DNA from: CAVOHU01 sp963843385
GTDB lineage: Bacteria > Acidobacteriota > Vicinamibacteria > Vicinamibacterales > JAKQTR01
Length of the DNA: 64,000 nucleotides
Reading direction: 5' to 3'
Assembly (NCBI GenBank): GCA_963843385.1
Contig: CAWJJY010000007.1
Location: 186,001-250,000, forward strand
This document shows positions 24,439-32,926 of this stretch, in pieces. The translations under genes were made by a program, and so were the position numbers. The notes beneath the pieces are model-generated. The model was not told the DNA's origin. It saw nothing but the letters and a program-made list of their open reading frames with translations, and made no database searches. The first letter of the stretch is position 1. The number at the start of each line of letters is the position of its first letter.

Positions 24439-27257
24439 CTACTTCAGTCCTTCGATCAGGTGGAGCTCCGACTGCCAGCGGACGACCGAGTACGAGTACG
24501 CCTTGCCGTCGGGGGTCATGAGCGCCCAGACGCGGAACAGCCGGCCGTAGCTGTCCGCCGGCGCGATCTCGCTGACCAGCGCGCGCGCGCCGTTCCGCTC
24601 ATCCACCTGGTAGACCTTCAGGGGAAGCTCGCGCGGGTCGTAGGTGAAGAACGAGTGCCCGTCCGCGCCCCAGCCGGCGACCTCATCGCCATCGCGCAGC
24701 CCCTTCAGCGGCCGCGGCTTGCCGCCCGCGACCGGGTACGCCAGCATCTTCCCCCCAGTCCAGCCCCCAGTCACGCCCAGGATGAACGTCCCATCTGGCG
24801 GGATCGCCAGCGGGTTCCCCGCTACGACTCCTTCGGTCGTGATCGGCGTGGGCTGCGTCCCGTCTCGACCAACGAGCCAGATTCTGTCACTTCGTGCCAG
24901 CTCGGACCCTGTGATGACCACCAGGCGATCATCGGGCGGCAGCAGGCCGGAGACTGCGGTAATGGTAATGCCCTTGACGAGGATCGTCTCGGAGGACCCG
25001 GACGGAATCGGATACAGGATGATGCCCGGGGGACTGAATCCCTGAGCGGCGACGATGCGGTCGTTCGCCGAGAATCCCCAGGCCCACCCGGGCCCGAGCT
25101 TCATCGGGGGTCTTCCATTGGTTTCTCGAAGGTAGAGGTCTACCGAGTCTGCGGCCTCGTTTCCGCCGCTTTGCTCACTGATGAGGAGCCAGCGGCCATC
25201 CCGGGAGAGGCCGGTGCCGATGGAGAAATCGAACCACGACAGCTCGCGATCAGCCGCTGCTCCGATTCGGCGGAAGAAATTGCGGCCCCCAGGTCGGTCC
25301 AGGGCCACCAGCACCCGGCCCTCCTTCGACACGTCGAGTAGCCGTGTCGAAACAGGGGCGCTGTAGAGCGGCCTCTGGCGGCCGGCCAGCGTCACGGCCC
25401 GCAACTCCTGCATCAGACCGGTCCTGTTCACGCCGAACCAGACTTCGTCTCCTCCGCGGCGCCCAGGCCAGGCAACCCGGATACCCTCTGATGAACTTGT
25501 CGGCAAGGACCGCGCTCTTGCCCTGCCTGTCCACGACGACAACCGCCCCGGCACTCTCATCAGGAGACTCGATGAACGCCACGCGGTCGCCCGATGGCGA
25601 GACGCGGGGACTGTAGATGCGGCCCCCGGACGTGTACAGGACGTTGCCGCGCGGAAACTCGAGCTGATCGACCCTGTCGGTCTGACGCACGACGGCCATG
25701 TCCTTGCCGTCCGGCGACCAGTCGGCAAACGTGATCTGCGTATCCAGCTGCCGGGGCTCCCCGGCAGCGAACGGAACCGTCGCGAGCGTCCCTACACGCG
25801 CGAGGCTGTCTCTCTGCAGGTGGGTGTCGAAGGTGAGCGCCAGATCGGTCGTCGGCGCGATCGCCAGCAGGTCGGCCGACGGCGTGGCCGAGGGACTGCG
25901 ACTCCGGGCTCTCGATGCGCCGGCTGAAGATCTCGCTCGGCCCGCCGTCCCACTCAGCGCTGTACACGACCGTGTGTCCGTCGGGTGCGAAGCGCGCCGC
26001 ACTCACCCAGCCGCGCCGGTAGGTCATGCGCTTGAAGGAGAGCGGGGGAGTGGGGGCGTCCTGCTGGCGGCCGCGCATGTACCAGGCGAGTCCGCCCGTG
26101 CCGGCGACGATCGCGACCAGGACCGCCGCGGTCAGCGCCCGCCGGCGGACCCGGGGAACCGCCGCAGACTCTGCGGTTCGACCCTTCGTCTCCTTCACCC
26201 ACCGGAGCTCGTCGGCGAGGTCGTGCGCGGAATCGCAGCGCAGGTCCGGGTCCTTGGCCAGGCACCGGCGCACCAGGCGGTCGAGCGACCGGCGGCGTCA
26301 CCGGCTGCAGGGCGCTGACCGGCGGAGGCTCCGACTGTCATGATCGCGGAGATGATGCTGGCTCGTCGTCTCGCCCGCGAACGCGCCGCTGGCCGGTCAA
26401 CATCTCGTACAGCACGCACCCGAACGCGAACAGATCCGTCCGCGCGTCCACGTCCTTCCCCTCGAGTTGCTCGGGCGCCATGTAGGGGACCGTGCCCATC
26501 ACCGCCCCGGGCGTCGTCGCGCGACTCCCGCGTCGGCGACCGCCGACTGCGCACTGCCAGGTGCGCCAGTCTGCGGACGGAGCTTCGCCAGCCCGAAGTC
26601 CAGCAGCTTGGCCTGCAGCCCCGCGCCCGACTTCATCAGCATGATGTTGCCCGGCTTGAGGTCGCGGTGGACGATGCCGTGGCGGTGGGCTTTCGCCAGC
26701 GCGTCGGCCACCTGCGCGCCGATGTCGAGCGCCTGTTCGAGGGGCATCGCGCCCCTCGGCGCAGCCGTTCGGCCAGCGTCTCGCCGTCGAGGTGCTCCAT
26801 CACGAGGTAGTCGATCGTGGCCCCGCCGCCTGCGCCGGGCGCGCGAATCGAACCGATATCGTGGAGGACGCAGATGTTCGGATGATTCAGCGCGGACACG
26901 GCGCGCGCTTCATGCTCGAAGCGCCGCCGCCGCTCGGGATCACTGGCGAGGTTCGACGGCAGCACCTTGATCGCGACGGTGCGCCCCAGCCGCGTGTCGC
27001 GAGCTTTGTAGACCTCACCCATGCCGCCGGCGCCGACGCAGGCTGTCGATCTCGTAGGGGCCCAGGCGCGTCCCAGGCAGAAGCGCCCCCGTGCCAGCCT
27101 GCCAGGCCGGCGTGTCGAGAAACCCCACCGCGCGTCTCTGTCCAGCCAGCAGCGACTCCACCTCGCCGCGTAGGGCAGCGTCGCCGCCGCACGCCGCGTC
27201 GAGAAACGCCACGCGGTCGGGCCCGGTCTTCGACAGCGCCTCGGCGCACACGGACTC
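24439..27257 (-). pseudogene. Second Ser/Thr protein kinase with PD40/TolB sensor, multiply frameshifted
   Basis: When reading frames are joined, this is a PknB-type kinase (GAGGMGEVYKARD, HRDLKPGN, DFGLAK, APEQLEG) followed by a transmembrane helix (ALTAAVLVAIVAGTGGLAWYM) and a six-bladed PD40/TolB-like propeller ending QSELHLIEGLK. As sequenced it is broken at least ten times. Against the neighbouring intact copy, nearly all changes are one- or two-base insertions, near 27037, 26749, 26536, 26520, 26384, 26365, 26336 and 26286. Two more frame jumps lie in its own sensor region near 25905 and 25475. The first ten or so codons are missing: homology starts at SVCAEALSK immediately after the preceding kinase. 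The kinase part is almost identical to the first kinase; the sensor part is unrelated in sequence. Confidence 0.75.
26206..27257 (-). repeat. Kinase-domain direct repeat, copy 2
   Basis: About 1.05 kb nearly identical to 29122-30163. It covers the N-terminal region and kinase catalytic domain. It is about ten bases longer because of the extra single bases that shift its frame. Similarity ends sharply after the RCLAKDPDLRCDSAHDLADEL region, where the sensor domains diverge. Confidence 0.85.
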
Positions 27258-30190
27258 AGCGGAAGGAGCGCAGGCGTCACGGCCTTGACCGCGAAGAACC
27301 GCTGGCCGTCGGGCGCGATGTCGTAACAACGCACAGGGGTGCAGTCACCGAGGCGAAGCGAGGATGGGTCGTACTCGAAGAGCTGCCGCGGGCGGCCGAT
27401 GCGAGGAGGTGATCCGGCTTCGAAATCGGCCGCCATCATCGACGCCTTGCCAGTGGCGCCGCCGGTCGCGAAGAGTAACTCCTTGCTGCCCGATAGGTTC
27501 CATACCGGACTTTGGCCGCCGTCGATGGACATGCGCGTCTCCGCCCCTGGGCCTGGGTAAGGTCGGACATAGACCTCCTTCCGCTTGGACACGTCTGAGT
27601 CGTACGCGACCCATCGTCCATCTGGCGAGAACGCTGGCCCGGAGTCGTAGCTGGGTCTCTCGAACAGGGGCTGCATCCGGGCCTTCCCATCCTCGACGGT
27701 CACGATCTGGATGTCGCGGCCGTAGGTTCCCGCAAGCTGCCGTCGGCCGGACGCCCACGACGAGGGTGAAATCGGGTTATTGGACGCCTCCAGGACAACC
27801 TCAGGTGGCGCGGTGCTGCTGTCGGCGGGCGCTGACGCGAGTCGCCACTGGCCGTCCTTGAGCCACGCAAACTCGAGACGCTGCCCGTCCGGCGACCAGG
27901 CCGGATAGAGGGACTCTCCGTCTTGGTTCACGGGTGTGAGCGTTCCACGACCGAGGTCGTAGACCCACAGGCCTACATCGGTCACGCTCGTAATCGCCAC
28001 GGCGAGCCTGTGGCCGTCGGGAGAGACTCGCACGAACGGTCGGTAGCTGCGTACGGGTGCCGACCGCGGTGAAGTCAGCCCGCGTCGGTCGATCGTGACA
28101 ATCTCATAGTTGAGTTGGGGCGCCACCGCGCCGGGGATCCACGCGAGCGTCCCGGTTGGCCCGATCGCGAACTGCCCCGCCCCGGTGACATCCCAGACGA
28201 TTCCGGCTGTCAGTCCCTGCGCAACCGCGTCGAGCACGGCCAAAGGGTGCCCGACGACTTCCAACCGGGTGGCGTCGAACCCCACTGCGAACATCTGGCC
28301 CCGGCGCAGGAACACCAGGTGACCAGTGGGCACGTACCGCGCGTCGGCTTCGTCCTTCAGGAGGGACTTCCGCTCTCCGGTCGCCAGCGTCTGCGCGACA
28401 ATCTCCTCATCGCCCCACGACCAGTAACGCTTGCGCACGGTGTAGAGCAGCGTGTTGCCACCCGGCAGCAGCGAGGGGAGCACGTGAGCCAACTCCCCTC
28501 CGCCCACCGTCGACACAGGTGCGGGCGCCCCCTCGGGCGGGACCTGCCAGATGCGGCCATCGCGATTGGCGAAGATGATGCGGCCCCGTTCGTCCCACGC
28601 CAAGCCCCGAGGGACGATGTCAATGCCTGACGCGACCTCCATCGCCGGGCCGCCGCCGATCGGGATCTTCCTGAGCGTTCGTCTCGCCCAGAATGCAACC
28701 CACTGGCCGTCGAGCGAGACTGCCGGCACCTGCGCGCCCTCGGTGCCCGCGATCGGACGGGCCTCGGCTTCATCCAGACGCCGCACGTACAGTTGCCGCA
28801 CACCGCTCCTGCGTCCGACGAACACGAGCGCCTGACCGTCTGGCGTCCACGCAAGCGCGGTGCGGGTCCCACCGGGTGTGGGCAAGAAGACGTCGCTCTC
28901 GCCGCCAGCGTTCAGTTCCTCAGCAGGTCCCACGTCCATGCTCAAGCGCACCATCGACGGTCGGGGCGCGTGCGGACGCAGCATCCACATCAGTCCGGCG
29001 CCGGCTGCGATCAGCATGAGGCTGCAGACCGCCATGCCGGTCATCCGCATTCCACGACGACGCGGGGGCTGGACCACCGTCAACATCGCACCCGATCCGC
29101 TCGTCTCCCGAATCCAGCGCAGCTCGTCGGCGAGGTCGTGCGCGGAATCGCAACGCAGGTCCGGGTCCTTGGCCAGGCACCGGCGTACGAGGCGGTCGAG
29201 GACTGGCGGCATCACCGGCTGCAGGGCGCTGACCGGCGGAGGCTCCGATGTCATGATCGCGGAGATGATGCTGGCTCCCGTCTCGCCCGCGAACGCCCGC
29301 TGGCCGGTCAACATCTCGTACAGCACGCACCCGAACGCGAACAGATCCGTCCGCGCGTCCACTTCCTTCCCCTCGAGTTGCTCGGGCGCCATGTAGGGGA
29401 CCGTGCCCATCACCGCCCCGGGCGTCGTCGCCGACTCCCGCGTCGGGACCGCCGACTGCGCACTGCCAGGTGCGCCTGTCTGCGGACGGAGCTTCGCGAG
29501 TCCGAAGTCCAGCAGCTTGGCCTGCAGGCCCGCGCCCGACTTCATCAGCATGACGTTGCCCGGCTTGAGGTCGCGGTGGACGATGCCGTGGCGGTGGGCT
29601 TTCGCCAGGGCGTCCGCGATCTGCGCGCCGATGTCGAGCGCCTGTTCGAGGGGCATGGCCCCTCGGCGCAGCCGTTCGGCCAGCGTCTCGCCGTCGAGGT
29701 GCTCCATCACGAGGTAGTCGATCGTGGCCCCGCCGCCTGCGCCGGGCGCGCGAATCGAACCGATATCGTGGAGGACGCAGATGTTCGGATGATTCAGCGC
29801 GGACACGGCGCGCGCTTCATGCTCGAAGCGCCGCCGCCGCTCGGGATCACTGGCGAGGTTCGACGGCAGGACCTTGACCGCGACGGTGCGCCCCAGCCGC
29901 GTGTCGCGAGCTTTGTAGACCTCACCCATGCCGCCGGCGCCGAGCAGGCTGTCGATCTCGTAGGGGCCCAGGCGCGTCCCGGGCAGAAGCGCCCCCGTGC
30001 CAGCCTGCCAGGCCGGCGTGTCGAGAAACCCCACTGCGCGTTCCTGTCCAGCCAGCAGCGACTCCACCTCGTCGCGTAGGGCAGCGTCGCCGCCGCACGC
30101 CGCATCGAGAAACGCCACGCGGTCGGGCCCGACCTTCGATAGCGCCTCGGCGCACACGGACTCGACCTGCTCGCGGCGATCGGAATTCAC
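27256..30190 (-). CDS. Ser/Thr protein kinase with TM helix and PD40/TolB propeller (intact kinase)
   Basis: Membrane-bound signalling kinase. A short helical N-terminus (ESVCAEALSK ... EVESLLAG) precedes the kinase domain: glycine loop GAGGMGEV at 84-91, Lys106 in AVKVL, HRDLKPGN, DFGLAK and APEQLEG. One transmembrane helix follows at about 387-405, then a propeller of TolB/PD40 repeats (LAWTPDGQALVF, VRVSPDGHRLAV, PAFSPDGRWVAY) to about residue 975. This is the common Acidobacteriota kinase layout, with the propeller probably sensing outside. The start is a GTG at 30190. The frame has no stop at its natural end: after FFAVKAV it continues to 26636 through the second kinase. Removing one base just before 27256 would restore a TGA there. 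Confidence 0.85.
29122..30163 (-). repeat. Kinase-domain direct repeat, copy 1
   Basis: Partner of 26206-27257. The same N-terminal and kinase sequence occurs in the intact kinase. A third, short copy of its first 85 or so bases lies at 31377-31460 behind the sigma factor gene. Confidence 0.85.
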
Positions 30191-30289
30191 GAGCCCTCGC
30201 GCGACGCCCTACTCGGGGCGTGCCGGGGCGTCGCCGCGGCGCCAGGCGACGAGCAACGCGGTGGTGTCAGAGGGCGAGTGCGCAGACGC
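30191..30289 (-). pseudogene. Internally deleted remnant of an ECF sigma factor gene
   Basis: About 100 bases match both ends of the intact sigma gene at 31457-32053. The 5' part reads SPSDTTALLVAWRRGDA, matching SPSDVTGLLVAWRGGDA of the intact gene. After an in-frame TAG the sequence resembles the intact gene's last codons and its junction to the kinase start (GGGC...GTGAATTCCGATCGC). The start codon is replaced by GCG. Upstream homology continues to about 30340 (TGCCATC-TACACC). So the promoter region, first 22 codons and last few codons survive and the middle of the gene is gone, leaving the kinase next to a sigma-gene leader. Confidence 0.7.
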
Positions 30290-30544
30290 AATACCCCTTG
30301 GCGAAGTTCGGCTGCCATCCTACACCCGCGTTGGCATCGTCTCGTGCAGTTTGACCGCGCCCGACGGTCGCTGTCGTCCAGAGGGCGCGGCCGAGCCATC
30401 GCGTAACGTGAGGCGCCAAGAGGCGAGTCATCCACTGAACGGCCCTGCGCGCGTAGGGCATCGCCTCCTTCGGATCGTGGGCGATCAGGGTCTTCACCTC
30501 CGCCGCGGCGTCGGCGCAGGACAGACTGGGCGCGCGGTCCCCTG
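30290..30544. other. Gap between sigma remnant and PIN toxin
   Basis: The part nearest the sigma remnant (to about 30340) is a copy of the sigma gene's upstream region. The rest contains a protein-like minus-strand stretch without a start (VKTLIAHDPKEAMPY, then VQWMTRLLAPHVTR) that I cannot assign. It may be a further gene fragment. Confidence 0.35.
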
Positions 30545-30982
30545 TCAGCGCGTGTCCGGGAGGGCTTCAAGGAGGAATCCTTCCTTGGCAGCCGCGTCGC
30601 GGAGCCGATCGTCGAAGCTCACGAAGGTCAGCGTCGCCGGTCGGCGTTCGGCGGCGACATGAGCCGCGGCAAGCTGCAAGGCATCGGCGGCACGCAGGGG
30701 ATGCACGCGCAGAAAGCGCCTCGCCGACTCGCGGATCTCGTCGCTCGGATCAACCTGCATCCAGCTTGGGGCAAGGGCGTCGAGCCGGGAGAAGGACTCG
30801 GCCGCATCAGACCCTGACAGTGCTCCCTCCCGCTCCAGTCTGGCGATGGCGGAAGCACACTCGACGGGCGTGCCCCACCAGACCACGACCTCCCGGTCGC
30901 GCGTGTACAGCGACTGCACCGCACCGGTGCGCGGTTCGGCGGCAAACAGCGGTACGAGGGCCGAACTGTCCCAGAAGGTCAT
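30545..30982 (-). CDS. PIN-domain toxin (VapC-type ribonuclease)
   Basis: Toxin of a type II toxin-antitoxin pair, 145 residues, expected to cut RNA with a Mg-dependent PIN active site. The acidic residues are in place: D5 in FWDSSALV, Glu in TPVECASAI, Asp in RAADALQLAAA and the pair in SFDDRL. Its ATG overlaps the antitoxin stop by four bases (ATGA), so the two are translationally coupled. It lies between a remnant of a kinase gene and a remnant of a sigma factor gene, inside a rearranged locus, which fits an inserted or stabilising module. Confidence 0.88.
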   Translation of the reverse strand: MTFWDSSALVPLFAAEPRTGAVQSLYTRDREVVVWWGTPVECASAIARLEREGALSGSDAAESFSRLDALAPSWMQVDPSDEIRESARRFLRVHPLRAADALQLAAAHVAAERRPATLTFVSFDDRLRDAAAKEGFLLEALPDTR

Positions 30983-31278
30983 CGCCCGTCCCGCCGCTCC
31001 GCGATCAGGGCGTCGCTCAGGGTCACACCTCCGCGGGGCCTCGGCGGCGAGGTGGTGAGCACCCGTCTGGGCGTTGCCGACAGCGCCGGCCGCAGAACGC
31101 CCTGCCGCTGCAGGCGGGCCACGCGCCCTGCGACGTCGCGCCGTCCCGGGGCCGACACGGATTCGAGGCGGGCCACGGGCACACCGCGGTCTTCGATGAT
31201 GATGGATTCGCCATGGCGCACCCGATCGATCAGGGCGCTCAACCCGTTCTTGGCGGCGGTAATGCTCGTCCTCTTCAT
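30979..31278 (-). CDS. Phd/YefM-family antitoxin
   Basis: Antitoxin and probable autorepressor of 99 residues. The N-terminal Phd/YefM fold is clear (MKRTSITAAKNGLSALIDRV, then GESIIIEDRGVPVARLES). The C-terminal half is Arg-rich and would wrap the PIN toxin. The ATG at 31278 lies only six bases after a good -10 box, so the mRNA is probably leaderless and there is no ribosome-binding site. It is cotranscribed with the toxin gene. Confidence 0.87.
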   Translation of the reverse strand: MKRTSITAAKNGLSALIDRVRHGESIIIEDRGVPVARLESVSAPGRRDVAGRVARLQRQGVLRPALSATPRRVLTTSPPRPRGGVTLSDALIAERRDGR

Positions 31279-31460
31279 TTGGCTATTCTAGCCTGATATA
31301 AGAGGCTATTCAAGGCCGACTCGGCCAGCGTGCGAGTTCCCTGCTGCACGGTGAGGCGACGGCGCTCCGCCGCGTCAAGAAACGCCACGCGGTCGGGCCC
31401 GACCTTCGATAGCGCCTCGGCGCACACGGACTCGATCTGCTCGCGGCGATCAGAATTCAT
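31275..31460 (-). pseudogene. N-terminal remnant of a Ser/Thr kinase gene behind the sigma factor
   Basis: The first 31 or so codons (MNSDRREQIESVCAEALSK ... VAFLDAA) match the start of the kinase at 30190 almost base for base. After that the frame runs 30 residues into unrelated sequence ending at 31275. The ATG overlaps the sigma factor stop by four bases (ATGA). This is the original position of a kinase gene in a sigma-kinase operon; the body of that kinase is gone and the toxin-antitoxin pair now sits directly behind the break. Confidence 0.75.
31285..31313 (-). promoter_or_regulatory. Toxin-antitoxin promoter with overlapping repeats
   Basis: On the minus strand TTGAAT (31313-31308), a 17-base spacer and TAGAAT (31290-31285). 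The spacer and -10 box overlap an inverted repeat TAGCC-N10-GGCTA and two direct GAATAGCC copies, which suits autoregulation by the antitoxin. Predicted transcription starts at or next to the ATG. Confidence 0.65.
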
Positions 31461-32053
31461 GCGCCCTCCCGGGCCGCCTTGACCGGCGCGTGCCGCAGCA
31501 TCCTGATCAGCCACAACTTCGCGAGGCTCCAGTCGCGCATCACGGTCTGTGGCGACACGTTGAGGACTTCGGCCGTCTCTTCAACGGTGAGGCCGCCGAA
31601 GTAGCGCAACTCCACGACCCGGCTCTTCCTGGAGTCGACCCTCGCCAACTCGTTCAGCGCCTCGTCGAGGGCCAGCAGATCGACGTCAGGCGCCGGTGAC
31701 GCCACAAGCGTTTCGTTGAATCCCACGCGCACCACGCCGCGACCGCGCTTGAGCGAGCCGCGCGCCCGCGCAGCGTCCACGAGGATGCAGCGCATCGCCT
31801 GCGCACAGACCCCGAAGAAATGGGCGCGGTTTGCCCAAGGCATCTGCTGCTCCTTGACCAGCCGGAGGTACGCCTCGTGAACCAGCGCGGTTGTCTGGAG
31901 AGTGACGCCTGGCGACTGCCCACGCATGTGGGCGTGGGCGAGACGGCGCAGTTCGCGGTAGACCAGCGGGACGAGCCGCTCGAATGCCGCGGCGTCGCCT
32001 CCTCGCCACGCGACGAGCAGACCGGTCACGTCAGAGGGCGAAGGTACAGACAC
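31457..32053 (-). CDS. ECF-family RNA polymerase sigma factor
   Basis: Alternative sigma factor of 198 residues. The sigma2 region (LVYRELRRLAHAHM ... TALVHEAYLRLV, AHFFGVCAQAMRCILVDAAR) and the sigma4 helix-turn-helix (VVELRYFGGLTVEETAEVLNVSPQTVMRDW) are complete. The lack of a usual anti-sigma gene and the direct link to a Ser/Thr kinase are typical of ECF groups that are controlled by phosphorylation. The GTG at 32053 follows GGAGG by eight bases; the frame is open to 32989 but that extension only shadows a gene on the other strand. The kinase that should follow is reduced to 31 codons, so the intact kinase at 30190 may be its present partner. Confidence 0.88.
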   Translation of the reverse strand: MSVPSPSDVTGLLVAWRGGDAAAFERLVPLVYRELRRLAHAHMRGQSPGVTLQTTALVHEAYLRLVKEQQMPWANRAHFFGVCAQAMRCILVDAARARGSLKRGRGVVRVGFNETLVASPAPDVDLLALDEALNELARVDSRKSRVVELRYFGGLTVEETAEVLNVSPQTVMRDWSLAKLWLIRMLRHAPVKAAREGA

Positions 32054-32203
32054 GTTACCCCCTCCGCGAAGCGTGGGTGCCATCTTACACCGGCCTCGCC
32101 GCCGTCGAGTGCCGTTCACGGCGGCGATGGTAGGCGGCGTTCCTCCTTTCCGTTTGAACAGGTGACCGGGTCCGCGACCACGCCCGGCACGGAAGGGGGC
32201 GCC

Positions 32204-32737
32204 ATGCGGATTGCAGACTCGATTGGGATGGCAATGATGATGTCGATTGTCAGCGCCTTTCCGTCTTTCGCCCAGGCTCCTGCCGAGGGAGGCAGCAACG
32301 CCCGGGGCACCTCGCACGTGCGGGGTCTCGATGCGATGGCGGTCACGCTTCTCGACGATGGGGTGGCCCGCTCCGCGACGTTCAGGCGGCTGGTCGACAG
32401 TCTCGAGACGCATGAGGTGATCGTGTGGGTGACCACCGGCTTCCTGCTGTCGGCGCCCGGTCAGCTGACGATCGTGGGAGCGACAGGCGGGTGGCGCCTC
32501 CTGCGAATTACGATCAGCAACCTGGACGCGCGCGACCGCCTGCTGGCACACCTCGCGCACGAGTTGCAGCATGCGATGGAGATCGCGGCGGAGCGGACCG
32601 TCGTCGATGCCGGGACCCTCCGGCAGTTCTACTTCACGCATGGAAATCAGGTCGGGCGTGACAACTGGTGCACGGCCGCAGCACAGAACGTCAGGACGAC
32701 GGTGGCCATCGAGCTTGGACGACACCAGCGCCCGTGA
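32204..32737 (+). CDS. Secreted HExxH protein
   Basis: Exported protein of 177 residues with a signal peptide (about 1-24, ending SFAQA). A central segment, LLAHLAHELQHAMEIA, contains HELQH, the zinc-binding HExxH pattern of metallopeptidases; a third ligand might be the downstream Glu or His, but no family was recognised. The rest is short: a region before it (VRGLDAMAVTLLDDG) and a tail with one Cys. It is too small to be a typical peptidase, so activity is uncertain. ATG 32204 follows GGAAGGGGG. It is divergent from the sigma factor gene. Confidence 0.7.
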   Translation: MRIADSIGMAMMMSIVSAFPSFAQAPAEGGSNARGTSHVRGLDAMAVTLLDDGVARSATFRRLVDSLETHEVIVWVTTGFLLSAPGQLTIVGATGGWRLLRITISNLDARDRLLAHLAHELQHAMEIAAERTVVDAGTLRQFYFTHGNQVGRDNWCTAAAQNVRTTVAIELGRHQRP

Positions 32738-32926
32738 GCGGTCGTGGTGGGCGGCGACGGGTTCTCTGCGGACCCGACCTGCGGCCTGCTCGGTCAGCCC
32801 GTCGCTCGTCGGGGACTCGTCTGCAGCAGGAGACCCGCCTGCAGTTCCCGCCAGCACCGCTCCGCCCTGGAGCCGCTGATCTATACTCCAGCGTCCGAGA
32901 CGATCGAGTTCAAAAGGGGTATATCC

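Noticed and set aside
26636..27256. Continuation of the first kinase into the second as a genuine double-kinase protein
   Set aside because: The linking stretch is out of frame with the second kinase's N-terminus and becomes in-frame only through another indel; it stops at 26636 in the middle of the kinase domain.
30545..31278. Toxin-antitoxin pair as part of an integron or insertion sequence
   Set aside because: No attC-like site, transposase, terminal inverted repeats or target duplication was seen around it.
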